Counted from the first letter of the stretch, positions 1 to 5,540 are shown. The stretch: 5,540 nucleotides of DNA from an uncultured Selenomonadales bacterium (GCA_947302675.1 CAMYWI010000116.1:1-5540), one strand, 5' to 3'. The notes: generated by a model from the letters alone, not told the origin. A program made the numbers and translations.

Positions 1-284
1 TATTGCACGTCGATAACTTTCAAAATGCCGCTCGTCATCGTCTCGATAATATCTTCGACAAGCTCAAAATTTTTTGCCCGCGAAAAACTTTTAACGTAAA
101 CGCCCGCTTGTTCGCAAGCGTTTTGTTCGGCGCGTCGCTTAGCTCTTTGCTGAGCGATGTCGGGCGTCTCGTAGTCGCTCATGTAGTATTCGCCGACGCC
201 TTCATAAGTTTTAACTTCAGCGTGTGTTGTCGGCATGAATAGCAAACTGCCGGCGACAAGTAATCCGGTTAAAAGTTTCTTCAT
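1..284 (-). CDS. Secreted LPP20/FlgT-N-like protein, N-terminal part (runs off left edge)
   Basis: Only the first 94 codons are in the window; the gene continues past base 1. It starts with a clear signal peptide: a Lys-Lys N-terminus, a hydrophobic core (about residues 5-17) and a likely signal peptidase I site after THA at residue 22. There is no lipobox cysteine. The mature part begins EVKTYEGVGEYYMSDYETPD and continues with a charged helix (AQQRAKRRAEQNACEQAG) and then a strand-like segment, VYVKSF. A short Gly-rich opening followed by a long Ala/Arg/Gln helix and a 'QAG' turn is the pattern of LPP20 and FlgT N-terminal domains, as known from outer-membrane or periplasmic flagellar accessory proteins. 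The match is by eye and the family call is moderate. The start at 284 is fixed by GGAGGTG six bases upstream. The gene lies behind a terminator and has its own promoter, so it is probably a separate unit from flhA. A role at the flagellum is inferred only from its neighbours. Confidence 0.7.
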   Translation of the reverse strand, partial: MKKLLTGLLVAGSLLFMPTTHAEVKTYEGVGEYYMSDYETPDIAQQRAKRRAEQNACEQAGVYVKSFSRAKNFELVEDIIETMTSGILKVIDVQ

Positions 285-290
285 GATTAT

Positions 291-297
291 CACCTCC
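291..297 (-). promoter_or_regulatory. Strong ribosome-binding site of the secreted-protein gene
   Basis: The minus strand reads GGAGGTG, six bases before the ATG at 284. It is the best Shine-Dalgarno match in the window and decides the start of the secreted-protein gene. Confidence 0.85.
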
Positions 298-303
298 GCG
301 CCG

Positions 304-312
304 ATTATAGCA
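304..312 (-). promoter_or_regulatory. Extended -10 promoter for the secreted-protein gene
   Basis: The minus strand reads TGCTATAAT, a perfect extended -10 element (TGn plus TATAAT) for the housekeeping sigma factor. No good -35 hexamer lies 17 bases upstream, where the sequence is terminator stem (CTGCGC). This is typical of extended -10 promoters. The expected transcription start is near 297, which would leave a leader of only about 13 bases beginning at the Shine-Dalgarno site. The assignment is from pattern alone. Confidence 0.55.
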
Positions 313-313
313 C

Positions 314-347
314 AAAAAAAGCCCCCGCGCAGATTTAACGCGAGGGG
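314..347 (-). terminator. Intrinsic terminator after flhA
   Basis: On the minus strand, 11 bases after the flhA stop codon, a GC-rich hairpin forms between CCCTCGCG and CGCGGGGG (8 pairs including one U-G, 9-base loop), followed by C and seven T residues (320-314). The plus strand also has a T run (351-357) after the stem, so it could terminate in both directions, although no plus-strand gene is visible. It marks the end of the flhB-flhA transcription unit. Confidence 0.85.
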
Positions 348-358
348 AAATTTTTTTA

Positions 359-2449
359 TCAGATACGGACGACGCCGAGAATTTGAATCTCAACAGACTG
401 ATCAATTTCAGCGTGCGAGACAATCACCAAGCCTTGAATCGAACGTTCAACGAGCTTGCGGAAGTAGAGACGCACGGCGGGACTCGTCAAAACCATTGCG
501 GGGTAGCCCTGATTGCTGAGCTTTTCGATTTCGTTCGTCAAAGAGTTCACGACACGACGCATAGTTTCCGGGTCGAGCGTGACAAAGGAGCCGTGATCCG
601 TCCGCTGAACCGCGCCGACAATTCGATTTTCCAACGCGGGGTCGAGCGTCACGCAAGCCAGCGTATTTGAACCTTGCGTGACCTGCTGAGTAATTTGACG
701 CGCCATAGCGTGGCGAACGTACTCCGTTAAAATTTCGGGATCCTTCGTGGCGCGGGCGTAGTCGGCAAGCACCTCCATAATCGTCGCCATATCGCGAATC
801 GAAACGCGCTCGCTGAGCAAGTTCGACAGGACCTTCTGAATTTCGCCAATGCCCAAAAGTTCGGGAACAACTTCGTCGACAAGTGCGCGGTTAGTCTTAG
901 CGAGGTTATCGATAAGGTTTTGCGCCTCTTGACGACCAAGAATTTCGGCGGCGTGTTGCTTAATCAGCTCGGTTAAATGCGTCGCGAGAACTGATACCGC
1001 GTCGACGACTGTATAACCGTTGAGTTCGGCGCGTTCGCGGTCACTCTCTGGAATCCAAATCGCGGGCAGTCCGAAGGCAGGTTCAACCGTCTCAATGCCA
1101 GGAATTTCCTCAAAAACCGTGCCGGAGTTCATCGCCAAGAAGTGGTCAAGCATGAGTTCGCCGCGAGCAATTTCCATGCCCTTTAGCTTGATAATGTACG
1201 CGCTCGGCTTGATTTGAATGTTATCGCGGATACGAATCGTCGGCACGACAAGACCGAGTTCAAGCGCACATTGCCGGCGAATCATGACAATGCGGTCGAG
1301 CAAGTCGCCGCCCTGCCCCGTGTCGACAAGCGGAATAAGCGAATAACCAATTTCCAACTCCATTGGGTCAACCTGCAACAGCGAGATGATATTTTCGGGG
1401 CGCGTCGCCGCAGATTTTTCCTTAGCTTGTTGTTGCTCCTCCTTGCTCTCCTCCGTGACGGCAGTTTTTCTGTGCAAGCTGTAGCCGATAAACGCGCAGA
1501 GGACTGCAAGCGACGCGAACGGCAAACCGGGCAAACCAGGAACAATCGACAGCATGAGCAAAACGCCCGTGTTGATAAAGAAAATTCTTTTGTTGTTGAA
1601 AAGTTGCTTGACGAGGTCATTACCGAGATTGCCTTCCGACGCGGCGCGGGTGACGATAATACCTGTCGCAGTCGAGATTAACAACGCGGGAATTTGGCTG
1701 ACGAGACCTTCGCCAACCGTCAATAGCGTGTAAGTTTGCAAGGCGTCAACCGCCGCCATGTCCTTTTGCGCCATGCCGATAATGAAGCCGCCGCCAATGT
1801 TAATCAGCATGATAATAATCGCGGCGATGGCGTCGCCCTTGACGAACTTCGAGGCACCGTCCATAGCTCCAAAGAAGTCAGCCTCGCGTTGAATTTTCGT
1901 GCGGCGGATTTTAGCCTCTTCGTCGGTAATCGCGCCTTGATTCAAGTCGGCGTCGATAGCCATTTGCTTACCAGGCATTGCGTCGAGTGTGAAACGCGCC
2001 GAAACTTCCGCGACACGCTCGGAGCCTTTGGTTATGACGATAAAGTTGATGATAACCAAAATGATAAACATGATGAAACCGACGACGGGATTACCACCGA
2101 CGACGAATTGACCAAAAGCCGTAATGACTTCGCCCGCATTGGCGTTAATCAAAATCAGTCGCGTCGCGGAAATGTTGAGAGCCAATCGGAAAAGCGTCGT
2201 TACGAGCAACAAGGACGGGAAGACGGATAAATCCAAAGCCTCCTCGTTGTAAATCGCGCTCATGATAACGACAAGGGCGATTGTGATGTTGAGACAAATG
2301 AGAAAATCCAAAAGCGCGGTTGGGAGCGGTATAATCATCATGATAACAATCATGACGAGCGTCACCGCAATAATAACGTCGCTGTACTTTTGGATAAGAG
2401 AGCCTAACGTTCGCGGTTCGCCTTCCAATAAATCTGCGGGTGCGGCCAT
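359..2449 (-). CDS. flhA: Flagellar biosynthesis protein FlhA (type III export gate)
   Basis: This is a full-length 696-aa FlhA, the inner-membrane protein whose nonameric ring forms the export gate of the flagellar type III secretion system. It couples proton flow to export and docks chaperone-substrate complexes on its cytoplasmic domain. Hydrophobic segments fill about residues 24-140 and 205-325. The FHIPEP family signature is at about 145-168 (core MPGKQMAIDAD). Asp206 in KFVKGDAIAA corresponds to the proton-pathway Asp208 of Salmonella FlhA. A charged Glu/Gln/Lys linker (about 328-350) leads to the cytoplasmic domain, which includes the conserved GYSLIPLVD (368-376). The start at 2449 is set by GGGGG seven bases upstream. 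It is the last gene of the unit: it follows the transporter gene by 34 bases without a terminator and is followed by a strong terminator. No frameshift or missing region is seen. Confidence 0.98.
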   Translation of the reverse strand: MAAPADLLEGEPRTLGSLIQKYSDVIIAVTLVMIVIMMIIPLPTALLDFLICLNITIALVVIMSAIYNEEALDLSVFPSLLLVTTLFRLALNISATRLILINANAGEVITAFGQFVVGGNPVVGFIMFIILVIINFIVITKGSERVAEVSARFTLDAMPGKQMAIDADLNQGAITDEEAKIRRTKIQREADFFGAMDGASKFVKGDAIAAIIIMLINIGGGFIIGMAQKDMAAVDALQTYTLLTVGEGLVSQIPALLISTATGIIVTRAASEGNLGNDLVKQLFNNKRIFFINTGVLLMLSIVPGLPGLPFASLAVLCAFIGYSLHRKTAVTEESKEEQQQAKEKSAATRPENIISLLQVDPMELEIGYSLIPLVDTGQGGDLLDRIVMIRRQCALELGLVVPTIRIRDNIQIKPSAYIIKLKGMEIARGELMLDHFLAMNSGTVFEEIPGIETVEPAFGLPAIWIPESDRERAELNGYTVVDAVSVLATHLTELIKQHAAEILGRQEAQNLIDNLAKTNRALVDEVVPELLGIGEIQKVLSNLLSERVSIRDMATIMEVLADYARATKDPEILTEYVRHAMARQITQQVTQGSNTLACVTLDPALENRIVGAVQRTDHGSFVTLDPETMRRVVNSLTNEIEKLSNQGYPAMVLTSPAVRLYFRKLVERSIQGLVIVSHAEIDQSVEIQILGVVRI

Positions 2450-2455
2450 TTACAT
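2450..2455 (-). other. ATG-TAA start-stop element directly before the flhA start
   Basis: The minus strand reads ATGTAAATG: an ATG followed at once by a TAA stop and then by the flhA ATG. The first ATG sits only one base from the GGGGG Shine-Dalgarno core, too close for efficient initiation, so it may be neutral. The other copy of the same leader, before the phosphatase remnant, also has an ATG six bases before the favoured start, but there it is in frame with no stop. Confidence 0.35.
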
Positions 2456-2463
2456 TCCCCCTT
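2453..2463 (-). repeat. Direct repeat copy 2, AAGGGGGAATG, containing the flhA ribosome-binding site
   Basis: This 11-bp sequence is identical, and in the same orientation, to the copy at 4373-4383. Its GGGGG (2457-2461) is the Shine-Dalgarno core for flhA at a spacing of seven bases. Together the two copies bracket the phosphatase remnant and transporter genes. They may be the edges of an insertion, or simply two uses of a ribosome-binding sequence common in this genome. Confidence 0.6.
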
Positions 2464-2483
2464 TTGATAATCGCTTTAAAATC

Positions 2484-4067
2484 TTATGCGGGTTTTGTTT
2501 TGGAAAAAATAACTTGATGCGAGAGGTCAAACAGTTCGCAATTTCTCAGAACCATTCCGAAAAGCGAAGAGGCATTTATGATAAAAACTTCGTTAATCAT
2601 CATTGCCCCGATAGTTTCCGTTGAAAAGCCGAGATTCGTCAGCAAAACCGTGAAACCTGCAATGCTCCCGCCATAAACTTTCGGCGTGACTATGCTAAGT
2701 TGAATTGCAAGGAAGGCGATAATAAAGAGTTGCGAGATAGAAATTGTCGCCTCAGACATTATCGCGCCCATAAATGCGCAAAGCACAAAGTTATTCACAG
2801 TTCCTGGAGAAAATAGCGTGTGCGATAAAGGTATCCAGAAGTCGCACAGATTCGGGTCGATTTTCAAATTTTGCTTGCACACGTCGAAGTTCACCATCAT
2901 TGAGGCGGTGCCGCTAATCATTGTGAGCGATATGATAAAAACCGGCGCATTCTTTTTGAAAAAATCTATGACGCCGATTTTGTATCTCAACTTCAGATAA
3001 AGTAACATGATAAAACTTACAACGCAATAGGTAATGTAACTTATCGCGACGAGTTTCCAAACGGAAAAAAGATTTTCGGAAGAAGTCGTCATCAGGGTTT
3101 TGAAAATGCTCAGGAAAATTGTCAGCGGGACGACTTTCAAAATCAGCTCCATCATTTTAAAGAGCAATTCCTTAATCTCGTTTACAGACGCCTTCAAGCC
3201 CGCGACGCGCTGATCAAGAATCACGATACAAATACTCGCCAAGAAAGCTATCATGACAATCTGGAGGACATTTCCTTCCAAAAACGGCTTGAAAATGTTG
3301 TCGGGAATGGCGGACAGCAGCAAGGATATAATTTCTTCGAGCAAGACGGAACCTTTCACGCCAAACGAAACTATCGGGAAAAAATACGCGGAGGCGGCGA
3401 TAGACACGAGGATAACGAGCGTCATGATAATCATGAATCGCCGAATAATTTTTAAGCCGATATTGCTGAGCGTCGAGACATCATCCATTACGCAAATTGC
3501 GGATACTACCGAGAAAAAAATTGTCGGGATTGTGACGGCAACGATTAACTTCATCAAGGTATTGAGTAGCGGTATCGTCAAACCGTTCAAAATGAATGAC
3601 GTTAGACTTTGCGGAAGTTGTTCGACGATAAAAGCCGCCGCGAACGCGAGCAGAATCGCTGCGGTAATGGAGCCGCCGGGAATTTTAATTTTCTTTATCG
3701 CTTGATTGGAAGAGATCCGAATTTCGTTGCAACCGTTTTTATATCGGTAAGACGTTTCGGCTTTCTCGTAGAACAAAAGATTTCTCATAATCTCCGCCGA
3801 CAAAATCGCCATGTCGTCTTTCTCGGCGGTATCCAAAGGATTGTAGGCTTTTCCTTTTATTCTTATCAAGACTCGCGGCGTCCCGAACCATTTGCGCGTT
3901 CGGATTGAGAATTCTTGTTCCTCGCCAAAAAACTTTTGGCAACGCAAGAACATTTCTTCAACGAGCAAATCAATCTTCGCCTTGTCGTCTTTAGATATAT
4001 TCGTCTGTTGGAAAAAGCTTTGAATGTCATCGACGGCTTGAGCTATGTTCCGGTTTGATAAGTTCAT
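2484..4067 (-). CDS. SDF-family (dicarboxylate/amino acid:cation symporter) transporter with degenerate GHKL-like N-terminal domain
   Basis: The protein has 527 aa and two parts. Residues 1-125 are soluble. The stretch IDLLVEEMFLRCQKFFGEE (32-50) followed by LIRIKGKAYNPL (67-78) has the layout of an anti-sigma/GHKL ATPase fold, with its N-box and G1-box, but without the Asn and Asp-x-Gly residues needed for ATP. Residues 130-510 form an integral-membrane SDF transporter (GltP/DctA superfamily). Family landmarks are LMKLIVAVTIPTIFF (171-185), IPDNIFKPFLEGNVLQI (254-270), the re-entrant-loop region around TMISGTASM (382-390), IPLSHTLFSPGT (412-423) in place of the usual LPLGATINMDGT, and VTPKVYGGS (460-468). 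The substrate is unknown because the classical NMDGT motif and the final-helix Asp/Arg are not conserved. The start at 4067 overlaps the upstream stop as ATGA, implying translational coupling; an upstream in-frame ATG at 4136 would lie inside the phosphatase gene. Its lines look more AT-rich than the flanking flagellar genes. A non-flagellar gene here is unusual. Confidence 0.85.
   Translation of the reverse strand: MNLSNRNIAQAVDDIQSFFQQTNISKDDKAKIDLLVEEMFLRCQKFFGEEQEFSIRTRKWFGTPRVLIRIKGKAYNPLDTAEKDDMAILSAEIMRNLLFYEKAETSYRYKNGCNEIRISSNQAIKKIKIPGGSITAAILLAFAAAFIVEQLPQSLTSFILNGLTIPLLNTLMKLIVAVTIPTIFFSVVSAICVMDDVSTLSNIGLKIIRRFMIIMTLVILVSIAASAYFFPIVSFGVKGSVLLEEIISLLLSAIPDNIFKPFLEGNVLQIVMIAFLASICIVILDQRVAGLKASVNEIKELLFKMMELILKVVPLTIFLSIFKTLMTTSSENLFSVWKLVAISYITYCVVSFIMLLYLKLRYKIGVIDFFKKNAPVFIISLTMISGTASMMVNFDVCKQNLKIDPNLCDFWIPLSHTLFSPGTVNNFVLCAFMGAIMSEATISISQLFIIAFLAIQLSIVTPKVYGGSIAGFTVLLTNLGFSTETIGAMMINEVFIINASSLFGMVLRNCELFDLSHQVIFSKTKPA
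4064..4067 (-). other. ATGA stop/start overlap coupling phosphatase remnant to transporter
   Basis: The phosphatase stop TGA (4066-4064) and the transporter start ATG (4067-4065) share bases as ATGA. No strong Shine-Dalgarno site precedes this ATG; only a weak AGG lies about ten bases upstream. Translation of the transporter therefore probably depends on ribosomes finishing the phosphatase remnant. Confidence 0.75.
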
Positions 4068-4369
4068 TTCATTACGCCTGTATCCAAAGTTAAGCTCCCC
4101 AAGTGCGCGACGGAATTCAGCAGAACGACTTGCCAAACGCCGTCTTCATTTTCCTTTAAGTCAGCGATATACTTCCCTGACCAGTCGCCATAGTCAATTT
4201 CTTTGAGGCGGTCGTCGGTGTAAGCAATCGTCATGCCGTGCGACTTGGCAATCTTTTCCGCCGTCACGTAAGCGCGGCTCAGCGGGCTTGCAGCATTGAG
4301 CAGAATATCCAAATGACCTTGATAACGTTTCGCTTTATTATAATCAGTTTCGCCGTGCTGGACAATCAT
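4064..4369 (-). CDS. Histidine phosphatase (phosphoglycerate mutase-like) remnant, internally deleted
   Basis: This is a 101-aa open frame with three recognisable blocks of a histidine phosphatase, a family normally near 200 aa. Block one is QHGETDYNKAKRYQGHLD, the RHG catalytic motif with Arg replaced by Gln; the catalytic His is kept. Block two is SPLSRAYVTAEKIA through RLKEIDYGDWSG, which normally follows about 20-25 residues after the 'PLN' element but here follows almost at once. Block three, DGVWQVVLLNSVAHLG, matches the family's extreme C-terminus and is joined directly to block two, so about 100 residues are missing, including the VSHG motif with the second catalytic His. The protein is very unlikely to be an active phosphatase. 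Both losses keep the frame. The start is placed at 4369, seven bases from GGGGG; an in-frame ATG at 4375 is only one base from it. The gene begins 12 bases after flhB stops and ends overlapping the transporter start, so it may survive as a translational leader. It could equally be annotated as a pseudogene. Confidence 0.75.
   Translation of the reverse strand: MIVQHGETDYNKAKRYQGHLDILLNAASPLSRAYVTAEKIAKSHGMTIAYTDDRLKEIDYGDWSGKYIADLKENEDGVWQVVLLNSVAHLGSLTLDTGVMK
4337..4365 (-). promoter_or_regulatory. Possible internal sigma-A promoter inside the phosphatase remnant
   Basis: The minus strand has TTGTCC (4365-4360), a 17-base spacer and a perfect TATAAT (4342-4337). It would start RNA near 4330 and could drive the transporter and flhA independently of upstream flagellar promoters. 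However, TATAAT here also encodes part of the conserved Asp-Tyr-Asn-Lys of the phosphatase motif, so chance is a serious alternative. Confidence 0.25.
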
Positions 4370-4372
4370 AAC

Positions 4373-4383
4373 CATTCCCCCTT
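4373..4383 (-). repeat. Direct repeat copy 1, AAGGGGGAATG, containing the phosphatase-remnant ribosome-binding site
   Basis: This copy is identical to 2453-2463. It begins on the last two bases of the flhB stop codon TAA, and its GGGGG (4377-4381) is seven bases from the ATG at 4369. The bases outside the shared 11 differ: T versus A before it, and GTT versus TAA after it. Confidence 0.6.
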
Positions 4384-5500
4384 AATTAACTTTGCGATGT
4401 TTGATTCTGTAGACGTAGGCGAGAATTTCCGCGACGGCTTGATATAAATCGGCAGGAACAGCCTCGCCGATTTCCACCGCCTCATAAAGGGCACGCGCGA
4501 CTGGTTTATTCTCGACGATTAAAATGTGATGTTGCCGCGCAATGTCCTTGATTTTCTCCGCGACGAGGTCTTGACCCTTTGCAATGACGAGCGGCGCGAT
4601 CATGCCCTTTTTGTAGCTCAGCGCAACCGCCAAGTGCGTCGGGTTCGTGACGATAACGTCAGCCTTCGGGACTTCGCTCATCATGCGTTGCATTGCCATT
4701 TGACGTTGTTTCTGTTTGATACGAGCTTTGATTTGCGGGTCACCTTCCATTTGTTTGAACTCGTCCTTGACTTCCTGCTTGCTCATCATCAAGTCTTGCG
4801 TCGTCTGCCATTTCTGATAGGCGTAGTCCGCCATTGCCATGATCATTATAACACCCACAACTTGAAATGCCATTGTGAAAATTACGTCCGCCGCCGTCGC
4901 CAGCGAGTGCTCCAAGTCAAAGAAGATAAATTGCGGCACGAGCGGTATTTGATCCTTGAGGTAAAGATAGAGGAAGTAGCCGATAACAATTATCTTGAAT
5001 AGCGACTTCGCAAGCTCAACCAGTGACCGCTTGGAAAAAATTCGCCCGAAACCGTTTATCGGGTCGAGGTTTTCGAGCTTTGGCTCCAACTTTTCCGTCG
5101 AGATCATTAGCCCGACTTGGTAGACGTTTATTGCGAGTCCGACGACTAAGATTGCTAACATGACTGGCAAGACTGTCTTCGCCAAAAGAAGCATGATTCC
5201 TATGAAAAGTTCGCGGATTCCCTCCGTCGACATGCTCTGCGAAATGTGCGAGTAAAGATAAACTGTGTAATCGGCTATGTTGCCATAAATGAACTCCCAA
5301 AGAATTCGCAGTATTAGAAAGCCGATTAGGAGGACAAATGCCGTGTTAAGCTCTTGACTTCGCGCGACTTGACCTTTCTTGCGGGCGTCCTCGCGCTTTT
5401 TGGAAGTCGGCTCCTCAGTCTTTTCGCCGTCGAATCTTTGCAGGTCGAAGACGAATTCAGGGACTAGGGACTGGTGAATGGTAACTGGTTCATCATGCAT
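4382..5500 (-). CDS. flhB: Flagellar biosynthesis protein FlhB (export substrate-specificity switch)
   Basis: This is a complete 372-aa FlhB, the export-apparatus membrane protein that, after self-cleavage, switches the flagellar type III system from rod/hook to filament substrates. The N-terminus carries the family motif GEKTEEPTSKKREDARKKGQ (25-44). Hydrophobic segments lie at about 53-73, 99-130, 166-182 and 203-225. A charged linker (about 228-275) leads to the cytoplasmic domain, with the autocleavage motif NPTH at 286-289 inside VIVTNPTHLAVAL, and the conserved VARALYEAVEIGEAVPADLY near the end. The start at 5500 has GGACGTGAT (5506-5514) upstream, one mismatch from an ideal Shine-Dalgarno site. 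The roughly 24 residues before the first family motif (including FVFDLQRFDG) are acidic or hydrophobic and poorly conserved. The stop is followed at once by the ribosome-binding site of the phosphatase remnant. In most flagellated bacteria flhA follows directly; here two other genes intervene. Confidence 0.98.
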   Translation of the reverse strand: MHDEPVTIHQSLVPEFVFDLQRFDGEKTEEPTSKKREDARKKGQVARSQELNTAFVLLIGFLILRILWEFIYGNIADYTVYLYSHISQSMSTEGIRELFIGIMLLLAKTVLPVMLAILVVGLAINVYQVGLMISTEKLEPKLENLDPINGFGRIFSKRSLVELAKSLFKIIVIGYFLYLYLKDQIPLVPQFIFFDLEHSLATAADVIFTMAFQVVGVIMIMAMADYAYQKWQTTQDLMMSKQEVKDEFKQMEGDPQIKARIKQKQRQMAMQRMMSEVPKADVIVTNPTHLAVALSYKKGMIAPLVIAKGQDLVAEKIKDIARQHHILIVENKPVARALYEAVEIGEAVPADLYQAVAEILAYVYRIKHRKVN

Positions 5501-5505
5501 TTAGG

Positions 5506-5514
5506 ATCACGTCC
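5506..5514 (-). promoter_or_regulatory. Ribosome-binding site of flhB
   Basis: The minus strand reads GGACGTGAT, one base off GGAGGTGAT, five bases before the ATG at 5500. It supports the long flhB start, including the N-terminal extension. Confidence 0.55.
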
Positions 5515-5540
5515 GGAAGGGCTTATTCATACTTTCTTTG

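Noticed and set aside
1214..1681. A plus-strand open frame of 155 codons
   Set aside because: It is antisense to flhA, rich in Arg, Asp and Asn with no domain-like pattern, and has no ribosome-binding site. It is a shadow of flhA codon bias.
1736..2230. A plus-strand open frame of 164 codons
   Set aside because: It is antisense to the conserved FHIPEP region of flhA, with a highly charged composition typical of antisense frames.
3253..3705. A plus-strand open frame of 150 codons opposite the transporter
   Set aside because: It has no ribosome-binding site and lies antisense to clear SDF-family segments.
4068..4136. A longer transporter starting at ATG 4136, adding 23 residues
   Set aside because: The extension lies wholly inside the phosphatase remnant in another frame, is charged and unlike the domain, and the ATGA overlap at 4067 gives a better start.
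4370..4375. An earlier start for the phosphatase remnant at 4375
   Set aside because: That ATG is only one base from the GGGGG core. The ATG at 4369 has the same seven-base spacing as flhA with its identical leader.
4526..5002. A plus-strand open frame of 158 codons
   Set aside because: It lies opposite the conserved FlhB cytoplasmic domain, with His/Arg/Asp-rich composition and no recognisable motif.
5501..5540. The C-terminus of fliR upstream of flhB
   Set aside because: Gene order would predict fliR, but all three frames hit a stop within these 40 bases (near 5523, 5507 and 5527) and none shows a recognisable FliR tail, so no call is made.

Overview
The window is a flagellar locus read entirely on the minus strand, so genes run from high to low coordinates. 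It looks like a motile, Gram-positive-type (Firmicutes) bacterium of roughly 50% GC. The FlhB and FlhA sequences, the G-rich Shine-Dalgarno sites and the style of the secreted protein remind me of Negativicutes (Selenomonas-like). That assignment is from memory and is tentative. No RNA gene, insertion sequence or CRISPR array is visible, and no stretch longer than 300 bases lacks a gene.

Layout in transcription order. (1) 5501-5540 is the end of, or the spacer after, an upstream gene that cannot be identified. (2) flhB (5500-4382) encodes the export-apparatus switch protein with an intact NPTH autocleavage site. (3) 4369-4064 is a shrunken histidine phosphatase of about 101 aa. It keeps the first catalytic motif, the middle motif and the C-terminal tail of the family, but two in-frame gaps have removed the rest, including the second catalytic histidine. 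(4) 4067-2484 overlaps it through ATGA and encodes a 527-aa membrane transporter of the dicarboxylate/amino acid:cation symporter (SDF) family, with a cytoplasmic N-terminal domain resembling a degenerate GHKL/anti-sigma ATPase fold. (5) flhA (2449-359) is a complete export-gate gene. (6) An intrinsic terminator (about 314-347) closes the operon. (7) A new gene starts at 284 behind its own extended -10 promoter and strong Shine-Dalgarno site. It encodes a secreted protein with an N-terminal region like LPP20/FlgT-N and runs off the left edge.

The main point of interest is the pair of non-flagellar genes between flhB and flhA, which are usually adjacent. The pair is bracketed by two identical 11-bp copies of AAGGGGGAATG, each serving as the ribosome-binding region of the gene that follows. 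Removing the DNA between the copies would leave flhB stop, Shine-Dalgarno and flhA start in normal operon spacing. The pair may therefore be an inserted cassette. Its first gene has been reduced to what may be little more than a translational leader for the transporter.
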